A stretch of 25,183 nt of DNA from an uncultured Oscillospiraceae bacterium (GCA_910577915.1 CAJTOM010000037.1:1-25183), one strand, 5' to 3'; shown: positions 15,994-24,927, counted from the stretch's first letter. Program-made: numbers and translations. Notes: a model not told the origin generated them from the letters alone.

Positions 15994-18544
15994 CGGAAAG
16001 AGGCTGACCGCCCTGCTGCTGGCCCTGGTGATCGCCCTGAGCCTGGCGGCCTGCGGCGGCGAAAAGGACGACAAAAAGGGGGATACCGACCAGCTCAGCA
16101 GCACGGTGTACGTGCCCCAGTTCATCGACGTCGACATGGAGCTGGACTACATCAACAGCGGCTGCTCCGACGGGAAGAACGTCTATCTGGCGGGCGACGT
16201 CAGCAGGGAGACCGAGGTGACGGACCCCGAGACCGGGGAGACCTACACCAACTATGAGTACCGGGACGTGATCTACCGCATCCCCCTGGAGGGCGGCCCG
16301 GCGGAGGAGCTGGAGAACTTCGAGATGAGCGCCCTGCCCGAGGGCAGCGAGGGCAACGTCTCCATCGACGGCCTCCGTCCCGGCGCGGAGGGCACTCTGT
16401 GGGTGTCGGAGCGGATATACACCTACTCCTTCGACCTGCCGGCGGACTTCGACGAGACCACCGGCAACAAGTGGGACTACCACACCGGCAGCACCGAGGT
16501 GAATCTCCAGCGCCAGCTGGACTCCACCGGCAACGAAATCGCCCGCGTGGACACCAGCGGCTTAAAGGAGAAGCTGGAGGCGGACTACATCTACGCCACC
16601 CTCTTCGACAAGGAGGGGGACCTCTACGTGAGCGTGGAGGGCAAGATAGCGGTGCTGGATCCCTCCCTGAACGTGAAGTTCGTTCTGGAGGATGAGCAGC
16701 TGTGGGGCGATGCGCTGACGCTGCTCAACGACGGCAGCGTGGGCGTGCGCATCTCCTACAGCGACCCGGCCACCGAGACCTACGGCTACAAGACCGTAAA
16801 AATCGACAAGGAGGCCAAGGGCTGGGGGGACGAGTACATACTGCCCCAGAACGCCTACCAAATCTACCCCGGCGGCGGGGACTTCCTCTTCTACTACCAG
16901 AACGGGGACGCCCTGTACGGCTTCCGGGAGGAGACCGGCGAGGGCGAACGCCTCCTCAGCTGGCTGGACGCCAACATCAACGTCAACGACATCTCCTTCT
17001 TCAGCTTTTTGGAGGACGGCCGGGTGGTGGTCATGACCAACAGCTACCAGAGCGGCAGCTTCAGCTATGAGCTGGCGGTGCTGACCGCCACGGACCGGGC
17101 CTCCCTGCCGGAGAAGACCACCCTGACCTACGCCACCATGGGGCTAAACTACAACATGCGCAACTCCATCATCGACTTCAACAAGACCAACAGCCTCTAC
17201 CGCATCGAGGTGAAGGACTACTCCGAGTTCGCCACCGCCGAGGACGCCTCCGCCGGCCTCACCCGGCTCAATACGGAGATCGTGGCAGGCAACGTGCCCG
17301 ACATGCTGGACACCTCCGGCCTCCCCCTCTCCCAGTACGGGGCCAAGGGCCTGCTGGAGGATCTGTGGCCCTACATTGAGAACGATACGGACATCGGCGG
17401 CCGGGCGGGCCTCATGGAGCGGGTGTTCAACGCCGCCGAGCAGGACGGCAAGCTCTACCAGGTCTTCGACTCCTTCTCCATCAACACCGTCGTCGGCTCC
17501 CGCAAGGTGGTGGGCGACGAGCTGGGCTGGACCCTGGACGAGCTCCAGGCGGCCCTGGCCACCATGCCCGAGGGGTGTACCATCTTCGGCGAGGGGGACA
17601 CCAAAAGCGGCATGCTCCGCTCCATCCTGGCCCTGAACCTGGACGCCTATGTGGACTGGAGCACCGGCGTCTGCAGCTTTGACAGCGATGCCTTCCGCAA
17701 GGCCCTGGAGTTCTGCAACAGCTTCCCCCTTGAGTACGACTGGGAGAGCGTGGACTGGGAGGACCAGGAGGATGCTTACACCCTCATCCCCAACGGCCGG
17801 CAGATGCTGATGACCTACAACCTCTCCAGCTTCGAGGATATGCAGATGTACGAAGCCATGTTCGGCGGCAGCGAGGCCCTGAGCACCTTCTCCATGGAGT
17901 ACAGCTACGGCTCCGACGGCGCCTACAGCGTGGTGGTGGGCCCCGGCGGCGGCAGCGCGGGCCTAGATTATGGCATGGACAGCAGCCGGCTGATCCCGGG
18001 CCGGTACATCACCTTCAAAGGCTACCCCATGGAGGACGGCAGCTGCGGCAGCAGCTTCGTCATCAACTCCGGCATAGCCATGTCCAGCAGCTGCAAGGAC
18101 AAGGAGGGCGCCTGGACCTTCATGCGGGAGCTGCTGCTGCCCAAGGTCACGGATACGGAGGACGGGTACCGGTCCTCGCGCTACAACTTCCCCACCAACA
18201 AGACGGACTTTGAGAAGGTCGCCCAGGAGTGCATGAAGGCGGAGTATGTCAAGGACAGCGAGGGCAACAACGTGCTGGACCCCAACGGCAACCCCATCCA
18301 GGAGTCCAAGGGCGGCTGGGGCTGGGGCAGCCTCAACATCGACATCCAGGCCACCTCTCAGGAGGAGTACGACCAGGTGATGGAGCTCTACAACGCCGTG
18401 GATTCCCTCTACACCTATGACACCAGCATCTACGACATCGTCAACGACGCCGCCGGCGGCTACTTCAGCGGAGACCGCTCCCTGGACGACACCGTGGCCC
18501 AGATTCAGAGCCGTGTGAACCTCTATGTCAATGAAAATCGGTAA
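15980..18544 (+). CDS. Solute-binding lipoprotein with propeller-like N-terminal half (copy 2)
   Basis: 854 aa paralogue of the preceding gene, same order of parts: lipobox LAAC with Cys25, beta-rich propeller-like region (about 38-375), and a family 1 solute-binding domain from about 379 (KTTLTYATMG). Blocks such as TRLNTEIVAGNVPDML, DLWPYIENDTDIGGRAG, KDKEGAWTFMRE and the DRSLDDTVAQIQSRV end are nearly identical to copy 1. It differs by an insertion of about 50 residues in the binding domain (around 617-670, rich in Gly/Ser/Tyr, including VVVGPGGGSAGLDYG), which may change the ligand or partner. Separated from copy 1 by 129 bases with no clear promoter or terminator. Its last codons overlap the permease start. 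Confidence 0.85.
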   Translation: MRFIRGKRLTALLLALVIALSLAACGGEKDDKKGDTDQLSSTVYVPQFIDVDMELDYINSGCSDGKNVYLAGDVSRETEVTDPETGETYTNYEYRDVIYRIPLEGGPAEELENFEMSALPEGSEGNVSIDGLRPGAEGTLWVSERIYTYSFDLPADFDETTGNKWDYHTGSTEVNLQRQLDSTGNEIARVDTSGLKEKLEADYIYATLFDKEGDLYVSVEGKIAVLDPSLNVKFVLEDEQLWGDALTLLNDGSVGVRISYSDPATETYGYKTVKIDKEAKGWGDEYILPQNAYQIYPGGGDFLFYYQNGDALYGFREETGEGERLLSWLDANINVNDISFFSFLEDGRVVVMTNSYQSGSFSYELAVLTATDRASLPEKTTLTYATMGLNYNMRNSIIDFNKTNSLYRIEVKDYSEFATAEDASAGLTRLNTEIVAGNVPDMLDTSGLPLSQYGAKGLLEDLWPYIENDTDIGGRAGLMERVFNAAEQDGKLYQVFDSFSINTVVGSRKVVGDELGWTLDELQAALATMPEGCTIFGEGDTKSGMLRSILALNLDAYVDWSTGVCSFDSDAFRKALEFCNSFPLEYDWESVDWEDQEDAYTLIPNGRQMLMTYNLSSFEDMQMYEAMFGGSEALSTFSMEYSYGSDGAYSVVVGPGGGSAGLDYGMDSSRLIPGRYITFKGYPMEDGSCGSSFVINSGIAMSSSCKDKEGAWTFMRELLLPKVTDTEDGYRSSRYNFPTNKTDFEKVAQECMKAEYVKDSEGNNVLDPNGNPIQESKGGWGWGSLNIDIQATSQEEYDQVMELYNAVDSLYTYDTSIYDIVNDAAGGYFSGDRSLDDTVAQIQSRVNLYVNENR

Positions 18545-19475
18545 AACCAAAGAAAAAAAAGCCGGGAGCCCGCCCCCAAGGCGGACCGCCAGGGAGGCAT
18601 GGGACCGGAGCAACGACAAGCTCCGGGATACCATGCACTCCCTGGGCTTCCTGGGGCCCAGCGTGCTGGGGGTGGCGGTGTTTTTTATCGTGCCCTTCCT
18701 GGTGGTGGTGTACTACTCCGTCATCCGCAGCCCCATGAACCCGGAATTTGTGTTTCTGGACAACTTCAAGGCGGTTCTGCAGAACTCCTCCTTCCGGACC
18801 GCCGCCAAGAACACCGCTATGTTTTCCGCCATAGCGGTGCCTCTTGCTGTCGTGCTGAGCCTGGCACTGGCGCTGATGCTGGAGTGCCGCATCCCCTCCA
18901 AGAGCCTGTTCCGCACCTTCTTTCTCAGCCCCATGATGGTCCCCGTGGCCTCCGTGGTGCTCATCTGGCAGGTGGTGTTCCACTACCGCGGGACCCTGAA
19001 CGTGATTTTAGCGGGCTTCGGCGTGGATCCCATCGACTGGCTCAACGGCCCCTACTGCCTGCTGGTGATCGTGGTGCTGTTTCTGTGGAAGAACCTGGGG
19101 TACAACATGATCCTCTTCATGGCGGCCCTCAACAACATCCCCAAGGAGCTTCTGGAGGTGGCGGACGTGGAGGGGGCCAGCGCCGCCCATAAGTTTTTCA
19201 ACATCAAGCTGCGCTACCTCTCCCCCACGGTGCTGTTCGTGGCCATCCTCTCCATCATCAACTCCTTCAAGGTCTTCCGGGAGATCTATCTGCTGGTGGG
19301 GAAGTACCCCTACGAGGGGCTGTATATGATGCAGCACTTTATGAACAACACCTTTGAGAACTTCGACTACCAGAAGATGGCCTCGGCGGCGGTGCTGATG
19401 GCCCTGGTGATGGTGGCGCTCATCGCGCTGCTGTTCAAGGTGGAGGACATCTTCGGAAAGGATGTGGAGGGATGA
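18525..19475 (+). CDS. ABC transporter permease, CUT1 (MalF/UgpA) type
   Basis: 316 aa inner-membrane subunit. A 35-residue basic cytoplasmic N-terminus is followed by six hydrophobic segments (about 43-65, 95-119, 130-152, 176-202, 234-258, 286-306). The cytoplasmic EAA loop is at 211-234 (EVADVEGASAAHKFFNIKLR), with the conserved Gly, which contacts the ATPase. It overlaps the end of lipoprotein copy 2 by 20 bases (or 14 if the second in-frame ATG at 18531 is used), and the ribosome site is weak, so translation is probably coupled. Pairs with the next gene as the heterodimeric channel. Substrate not determinable from sequence. Confidence 0.9.
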   Translation: MSMKIGKTKEKKAGSPPPRRTAREAWDRSNDKLRDTMHSLGFLGPSVLGVAVFFIVPFLVVVYYSVIRSPMNPEFVFLDNFKAVLQNSSFRTAAKNTAMFSAIAVPLAVVLSLALALMLECRIPSKSLFRTFFLSPMMVPVASVVLIWQVVFHYRGTLNVILAGFGVDPIDWLNGPYCLLVIVVLFLWKNLGYNMILFMAALNNIPKELLEVADVEGASAAHKFFNIKLRYLSPTVLFVAILSIINSFKVFREIYLLVGKYPYEGLYMMQHFMNNTFENFDYQKMASAAVLMALVMVALIALLFKVEDIFGKDVEG

Positions 19476-20359
19476 AAAAGAACCGCTATTTCGGCCGCTT
19501 CGCCCTGACGCTGCTGGCGGCGGGCTTCGCCCTGGCCTTTCTGATGCCCACGGTGCTGACCATCACCAACTCCTTTATGACCCAGAGCGAGATCAGCGCC
19601 AACTACGGCAAGGTGTTCGCCAACGTCTCCGGCAGCGACGGGAAGACCTATATATCCGAGACGGTGAACCTGAAGTTCATCCCCGACAAGGTCAGCCTCA
19701 GCCAGTACATCACCACCCTCATCAAGAGCCCCGACTACCTGCTGAAATTCTGGAACTCGGTGATTTTGACGGTGCCGGTGGTGCTGCTACAGCTGGCGGT
19801 GGCCTCCATCACCGCCTACGGCTTCACCCGCTGGCGGGGGAAAGTGCGTGCGTTCCTGTTTTTCTTCTATGTGATCCTGATGCTGATGCCCACCCAGGTC
19901 ACCCTGGTGCCCAACTATCTGGTCAGCGACTGGCTGGGGCTGCTGGGCACCCGCTGGTCCATCATTTTCCCCGGCGCCTTCGCGCCGTTCTCGGTGTTCC
20001 TGCTGACCAAGTCCATGCGGCGCATCCCCGGCTCCCTCATCGAGGCGGCCAAGCTGGACGGGTCCAGCGAGTGGCAGATTTTCAAGGACATCTGCCTGCC
20101 CCAGTGCCGCAGCGCCCTGTACTCCATCGCCATTCTGGTGTTCATCGACTACTGGAACATGGTGGAGCAGCCCATCATTCTGCTGCCGGACGCGGAGAAG
20201 CAGCCTCTGAGCGTGTACCTGTCCACCATCAACTCCAGCGAAGTTGGGCTGGCCTTCGCCATCGCCACCATCTACATGGTTCCCTCTCTGCTGCTGTTCC
20301 TCCACGGGGAGGATTACCTGGTGGAGGGCATCGCCCATCAGGGGTCCGTGAAGGGGTAA
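19472..20359 (+). CDS. ABC transporter permease, CUT1 (MalG/UgpE) type
   Basis: 295 aa, six hydrophobic segments, with an extracytoplasmic insertion of about 50 residues after the first (37-90). EAA loop at 191-210 (EAAKLDGSSEWQIFKDI then CLP), a close match to the family consensus. ATGA overlap with the first permease. GGAGG at 19466-19470 is too close to the ATG; GGAAAGG at 19455-19461 is the better-spaced ribosome site. It forms the channel with the preceding permease. Confidence 0.9.
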   Translation: MKKNRYFGRFALTLLAAGFALAFLMPTVLTITNSFMTQSEISANYGKVFANVSGSDGKTYISETVNLKFIPDKVSLSQYITTLIKSPDYLLKFWNSVILTVPVVLLQLAVASITAYGFTRWRGKVRAFLFFFYVILMLMPTQVTLVPNYLVSDWLGLLGTRWSIIFPGAFAPFSVFLLTKSMRRIPGSLIEAAKLDGSSEWQIFKDICLPQCRSALYSIAILVFIDYWNMVEQPIILLPDAEKQPLSVYLSTINSSEVGLAFAIATIYMVPSLLLFLHGEDYLVEGIAHQGSVKG

Positions 20360-20392
20360 TCCTGTGAATCCAAGTGAAAGGGTGACAAGCCA

Positions 20393-22450
20393 ATGGAAGT
20401 GAAAGAAAAATCCAAGAAGAGGGAGCTCATCAAGACCATCGCCATCATCTTCCTGGCGGTGCTGCTGGTGCTGACCTTCTTCTCTCAGACCATTATGAAC
20501 CACTCCCTGCCCGAGGTGGCCACCCAGCTGGTGACCTCCGGCACCATCAACGCCAAGATCCGGGGCAGCGGCACGGTGGCCGCCAACGAGAACTACGAGG
20601 TGGTCCTCAACCAGACCCGCGAGATTCGCTCCGTGTGCGTGAAGGTGGGGGACAAGGTGGAGGAGGGCGACCTCCTGTTCGTGCTGGGCGACATTGAGAG
20701 CACGGAGCTCAAGGAGGCACAGGACGCCCTGGATGCCGCCCAGCTGGCCTATCAGAAGCAGCTGCTGACCTTCTCCAAGGAGTACGCCACAGAGGACCTG
20801 GGCCTGAAAAACGACCGCGAGGATCTGGAGCGGGCCATTGCGGAGCGGGACGCCAACCTGGTCACGGATGCCGAGGTGTCCTACGCCAAGGGCGATCTGG
20901 CCGCCGCCGAGACCCAGCTCAGCCAGATCGACCTCATCCTGGAGGAGCTCAATGCCGCGGCCGGCGAGAGCGAGGAGTACCAGGAGGCCAAGGCCAAGGT
21001 TCAGGAGCTGGAAAGCGAGATCAAGACCCTGACCGGCGAGGTGGAGAGCTGGGAGCAGAAGCTTGACGAGCTGGACACCACCGGGGATGTGGACAAGGAC
21101 CGGGCGGTCCAGGACGCGCAGAGAGCGTTCAGCAAGGCGCAGACCACCTGGGAAAGCGATTGGCTGGCGTATAAATCTACCATAAACGAGCTAATCGAGG
21201 CAGTAAACAAAGGCACTGACGCCCCTAATCTCAGCGAAGTTCACTCTACGCCCCACGCCTTCTCTGAAAAAGAGCAAAAATATATCGACGCATACCTGAC
21301 CAACCAGAATTTATATGCTCCTCCGGCAGACGATGATACGCCGGCACCCAGCATGTCCGCATACGAAAAAGCCTACACCACGCTTCTGGCTGACCAGGAG
21401 GACGTCGCCGCCAAGGAGACCGCCCTGGAGCGCGCCAGAAAGGATCTCAGCACCGCCTCCGGCTCCATCTCCGACCAGCGGCGCACCTACCAGAACAACC
21501 TGGACAAGGCGGAATCCTCCCTGGCCACCGCCGAGCGGCAGCTGCGGGACGCCCGGCAGCTGCTGGACTCCCTCTCCACCGCCAGCACCCAGCTCAAGGA
21601 TCAGATCAAGGTCTACGAGGCCTCCCAGCGCCAGCAGAAGGCGGCGGTGGAGACCCTGAAGAAGACCGTGGAGACTCTCACGGCCAGGCAGGAGGCCTAC
21701 AAGGCCGCCGTAAAGACCGTGGAGGAGAAGCAGCGGGCCCTCTCCGACAAGCTCTCGGGCAAGGACATCGACAAGCAGCTGGACAATCTGGAGCTTCAGA
21801 CCCTGGCCCAGGCCATTGAGAAGCAGCGCGAGCTGGTGGAGAAGTACCGGAAGGACTCCGTGGACACGGAGGTCAAGGCCAGGGTCTCCGGCGTCGTCAG
21901 CGCCGTCAACGTCACCGCCGGCAAAGAGAACACCCCCAACGAGGCGATGGCGGTCATCGACGTGGTGGACCGGGGCTATACCATCAAAATTTCCGTCACC
22001 AGCGAGCAGGCCAAGCAGGTCAAGGTGGGGGATACCGCCGACGTGACCAACTACTACTGGGGCAGCGACATCACCGCCACCCTGGAGCAGATTGCCCCGG
22101 ACCCCACCAGCCCCGGCCAGAAGAAGCTGCTGGTCTTCCGCATCACCGGAGAGATCGACGCGGGCACCAGCATCAGCCTGTCCATCGGCCAGCGCAGCGC
22201 CAACTTTGACACCATTGTGCCCAAGAGCGCCCTGCGGGAGGACACCAACGGCCACTTCGTGCTGGTCATCACCAGCCGCAGCACCCCCCTGGGCAACCGC
22301 TATACCGCCACCCGCGTGGAGGTGCAGGTCCTGGCGGAGGATGACACCAACGCCGCCGTCTCCGGCCTGGCGGCCAACGACTACGTCATCACCACCTCCA
22401 GCAAGCCCCTGTCCGCCGGCACCCAGGTGAGGATGGTGGAGAACCCATGA
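20393..22450 (+). CDS. HlyD/RND-type periplasmic adaptor (membrane fusion) protein with long coiled coil
   Basis: 685 aa. One N-terminal membrane segment (13-31) anchors an extracytoplasmic protein. The barrel-sandwich (lipoyl-like) halves are at about 50-100 (VCVKVGDKVEEGDLLFVLGD) and 492-530 (VKARVSGVVSAVNVTAGK). Between them lie nearly 390 residues, mostly Glu/Lys/Gln/Ala-rich heptad-like helices, an unusually long hairpin. Beta-barrel and membrane-proximal parts follow (530-685). In Gram-positives such adaptors accompany MacB-type ABC systems. The next gene overlaps by ATGA and encodes a MacB-core-like protein, so the two likely work together. Residues about 260-322 have a different base composition (separate entry). 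Start follows GAAAGGGTGA. Confidence 0.85.
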   Translation: MEVKEKSKKRELIKTIAIIFLAVLLVLTFFSQTIMNHSLPEVATQLVTSGTINAKIRGSGTVAANENYEVVLNQTREIRSVCVKVGDKVEEGDLLFVLGDIESTELKEAQDALDAAQLAYQKQLLTFSKEYATEDLGLKNDREDLERAIAERDANLVTDAEVSYAKGDLAAAETQLSQIDLILEELNAAAGESEEYQEAKAKVQELESEIKTLTGEVESWEQKLDELDTTGDVDKDRAVQDAQRAFSKAQTTWESDWLAYKSTINELIEAVNKGTDAPNLSEVHSTPHAFSEKEQKYIDAYLTNQNLYAPPADDDTPAPSMSAYEKAYTTLLADQEDVAAKETALERARKDLSTASGSISDQRRTYQNNLDKAESSLATAERQLRDARQLLDSLSTASTQLKDQIKVYEASQRQQKAAVETLKKTVETLTARQEAYKAAVKTVEEKQRALSDKLSGKDIDKQLDNLELQTLAQAIEKQRELVEKYRKDSVDTEVKARVSGVVSAVNVTAGKENTPNEAMAVIDVVDRGYTIKISVTSEQAKQVKVGDTADVTNYYWGSDITATLEQIAPDPTSPGQKKLLVFRITGEIDAGTSISLSIGQRSANFDTIVPKSALREDTNGHFVLVITSRSTPLGNRYTATRVEVQVLAEDDTNAAVSGLAANDYVITTSSKPLSAGTQVRMVENP
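21171..21360 (+). other. Lower-GC patch inside the adaptor gene
   Basis: This stretch is about 49% GC by hand count (93 of 190), against roughly 58-70% in flanking lines. It uses codons rare in the surrounding genes (ATA, CTA, TTA, GTA, TCT). It encodes residues about 260-322, including the Pro/Asp-rich YAPPADDDTPAPS, at the turn between the two long helices. It could be a mosaic exchange or insertion at the coiled-coil tip. Confidence 0.6.
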
Positions 22451-23589
22451 TGAAGCCCCATCCGGTAACATGGCTGCGGACCACCCTGAGGGGCTTTGGC
22501 TTCAAGCAGTGGTTCCTGCTGATTGTGAACATCGTGCTGGTGCTGGCCTCCCTGGCCTGCGCCCTGGGCCTGCGGGCCGTGGGAGGGACGCTGCAGTCCC
22601 TCACTGCCGCCAGGCGTTTCCAGGGCGGCGGCGAGACTCGCTTCGCCCAGACCGCCTGCTTTCTGCCCGTGGACGGCGGGAAGACGGAGGACGACATCCG
22701 CTCCTTCCGCCAGACCCTGGACACCAAGCTGGTGGAGCAGTCCCTGGAGGCCCCGGAGAACGGCAGCCTCTACATCGACGCCTACAGCGGCACATCCAGC
22801 GTCACCGTCACCGGCGAGAGCGGCGGCAATGTCACCGTCAAGGCGGTGGGCGTGGGTGGGGATTTCTTCTACTTCCACCCCCTGCCCCTGCTCAGCGGGT
22901 CCTACATCCGCTCTGACGACCTGATGGACGACCTGGTGGTGCTGGACGAGGAGATGGCCTGGCGGCTCTACGGCAGCACGGACCTGGCGGGGATGACGGT
23001 CTACATCAATCAGAAGCCCTTCGTGGTGGCCGGCGTGATCGCCCGGGAGACCGACTTCGCCACCCGGAAGGCCTACACCGGCGACGGCGGCATATTCCTC
23101 TCCTACTCCGCCCTCAGCAGCCTGGACGAGGACGCCGCCATCACCTGTTACGAGCTGGTCATGCCCGACCCCATCTCGGGCTACGCCAAGGGCATCGTCA
23201 CCGATAACTTCCCCGTAGGGGAGGGCGACGTGGTGGAAAACTCCAGCCGTTACAGCCTCTCCCACCTGCTGGAGGTGGCCAAGTCCTTCGGCCTGCGCTC
23301 CATGCGCCTAAACGGCGTCATCTACCCCTATTGGGAGAACGCCGCCCGTCTGACGGAGGACTACGCCGCCCTGCTGCTCATTCTGGCGGTCATGCTTGCC
23401 CTGTATCCCCTGCTGTCCGCCCTGGTTTTTGCCATCCGTGAGACGCGCCGGGCCTACCGCTTCGCCAAGGTGAAGGTCCCCGCCACTGTGGAAGCGGCGG
23501 TGGAGAAGCGCCGGGAGGAGCGGCTGGAGCAGAAATATAAGAAACAGCAGGCCGAAGAGCCGGTGCGGGAACAGGGAGAGGAGGACTGA
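22447..23589 (+). CDS. MacB-like periplasmic core domain protein with two membrane segments
   Basis: 380 aa. An N-terminal membrane helix (22-42) is followed by an extracytoplasmic domain of about 260 residues resembling the MacB periplasmic core domain: DDLVVLDEEMAWRLYGSTD (161-179), then AGMTVYINQKPFVVAGVI (181-198). One more helix (307-330) and a highly charged cytoplasmic tail (335-380) complete it. Full MacB/FtsX permeases have four membrane helices; the two after the first C-terminal one are missing and there is no fused ATPase. It may be a scaffold or mechanotransmission partner of the adaptor rather than a channel. ATGA overlap with the adaptor gene; the ATPase gene starts 3 bases after its stop. 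Confidence 0.75.
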   Translation: MMKPHPVTWLRTTLRGFGFKQWFLLIVNIVLVLASLACALGLRAVGGTLQSLTAARRFQGGGETRFAQTACFLPVDGGKTEDDIRSFRQTLDTKLVEQSLEAPENGSLYIDAYSGTSSVTVTGESGGNVTVKAVGVGGDFFYFHPLPLLSGSYIRSDDLMDDLVVLDEEMAWRLYGSTDLAGMTVYINQKPFVVAGVIARETDFATRKAYTGDGGIFLSYSALSSLDEDAAITCYELVMPDPISGYAKGIVTDNFPVGEGDVVENSSRYSLSHLLEVAKSFGLRSMRLNGVIYPYWENAARLTEDYAALLLILAVMLALYPLLSALVFAIRETRRAYRFAKVKVPATVEAAVEKRREERLEQKYKKQQAEEPVREQGEED

Positions 23590-23592
23590 GCT

Positions 23593-24879
23593 ATGGCAGA
23601 TCTGAGCTTGCGAAATGTCAAGAAAATATACGACAACACGGTGGTCGCGGTGCAGTCTTTCAATCTGGAGATTGCGGATAAGGAATTTATCGTGCTGGTG
23701 GGCCCCTCCGGCTGCGGAAAATCCACCACCCTGCGGATGGTGGCGGGGCTGGAGGAGATCAGCGAGGGGGAAATCTACATCGCCGGCCGGAAGGTCAACA
23801 CCGTCCCCCCCAAGGACCGGGACATCGCCATGGTGTTCCAGAACTACGCCCTCTACCCCCATATGACGGTCTACGACAACATCGCCTACGGGCTGAAGCT
23901 GCGGAAATTTCCCAAGCGGGTCATCGACCAGAAGGTGCGGGAGGCAGCGGAGATTCTGGACATCACCGAGCTCCTCAAGCGTAAGCCCAAGGCCCTCTCC
24001 GGCGGCCAGCGCCAACGGGTGGCCATCGGCCGGGCCATCGTCCGGGAGCCCCAGGTGTTCCTCATGGACGAGCCCCTGAGCAACCTGGACGCCAAGCTGC
24101 GCAACCAGATGCGCTCCGAGATCATCAAGCTCCGCCAGCGCATCAACACCACCTTTATCTACGTCACCCACGACCAGACCGAGGCCATGACCCTGGGGGA
24201 CCGCATCGTCATTATGAAGGAGGGCTTTGTCCAGCAGGTGGGCACGCCCCAGGAGGTCTTTCGCCACCCCGCCAACCTCTTTGTGGCCGGCTTCATTGGC
24301 TCCCCCCAGATGAACACCTTTGCGGCCCGGCTGGTCCGGGAGGGGGAGCGCTACTTCGTGGAGCTGGAGGGGGCACGGGTGGAGCTGTCGGAGGAGAAGC
24401 GGGCCCGTCTGCTGGCCGGCGATGTGCAGAGCCAGGAGGTGATCCTGGGCGTCCGCCCCGAGCACATCTTCCTCACGGAGGCGGACAACGCCGTCCCCGC
24501 CCAGGTGGACGTATCGGAGATGATGGGCAGCGCGGTACATATCCACGTGAGCGCCTGCGGGCGGGACGTGGTCATCGTGGTGCCCGTGAGCGAGGAGGGC
24601 CAGAGCCAGGAGGCCATGGACACCGGCACGCCCCTGCGGTTCATCTTCCGGGGCAGCGCCGCCCACGTCTTCCACCAAGAGACGGGCCGGAACCTGGAGT
24701 ACCCAGCGCCGGATCCCGTCCCGGAGGAGGCTCCCCCCGCCCCCGCAGAACCGGAAACGGAACCGGCGGCAGAGGAACCGGCCCCGCCTGCGGAGGAGCC
24801 CGCCAAAGTCCCCGCCCCGGCCGCCGCCGGAGCGGAGCCGCCCTCGGATCTGGGGGACCCCTTCGCGGAGGACAGCTGA
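23593..24879 (+). CDS. ugpC: ABC transporter ATP-binding protein, UgpC/MsmK (CUT1) type, with acidic tail
   Basis: 428 aa ATPase energising the permeases. Walker A GPSGCGKST (37-45), Q-loop Gln83 in VFQNYALYPHM, signature LSGGQRQR (135-142), Walker B VFLMDEP (155-161), D-loop SNLDAK (163-168), H-loop His193 in VTHDQTEA. A C-terminal TOBE/MalK-like regulatory domain (about 235-365) contains ILGVRPEHI. Residues about 371-428 are an extra Pro/Glu/Ala-rich tail not typical of the family, ending DPFAEDS. UgpC/MsmK ATPases often serve several sugar importers; here the gene sits inside the operon. Start follows GGAGAGGAGG. The symbol is by family resemblance only. Confidence 0.9.
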   Translation: MADLSLRNVKKIYDNTVVAVQSFNLEIADKEFIVLVGPSGCGKSTTLRMVAGLEEISEGEIYIAGRKVNTVPPKDRDIAMVFQNYALYPHMTVYDNIAYGLKLRKFPKRVIDQKVREAAEILDITELLKRKPKALSGGQRQRVAIGRAIVREPQVFLMDEPLSNLDAKLRNQMRSEIIKLRQRINTTFIYVTHDQTEAMTLGDRIVIMKEGFVQQVGTPQEVFRHPANLFVAGFIGSPQMNTFAARLVREGERYFVELEGARVELSEEKRARLLAGDVQSQEVILGVRPEHIFLTEADNAVPAQVDVSEMMGSAVHIHVSACGRDVVIVVPVSEEGQSQEAMDTGTPLRFIFRGSAAHVFHQETGRNLEYPAPDPVPEEAPPAPAEPETEPAAEEPAPPAEEPAKVPAPAAAGAEPPSDLGDPFAEDS

Positions 24880-24886
24880 ACATATT

Positions 24887-24918
24887 AAAGAGGACCGGGC
24901 CTGTGCCCGGTCCTCTTT
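24887..24918 (+). terminator. Intrinsic terminator of the transporter operon
   Basis: AAAGAGGACCGGGC (24887-24900) pairs perfectly with 24905-24918, loop CTGT. The 3' arm ends in CTTT with no long T-run after it. It lies 7 bases after the ATPase stop. Confidence 0.8.
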
Positions 24919-24927
24919 GCGCGGCAA

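Noticed and set aside
13328..16483. 1051-codon minus-strand open frame opposite the first lipoprotein
   Set aside because: Repetitive Gly/Val/Leu/His composition and no domain; it lies across two well-supported lipoprotein genes.
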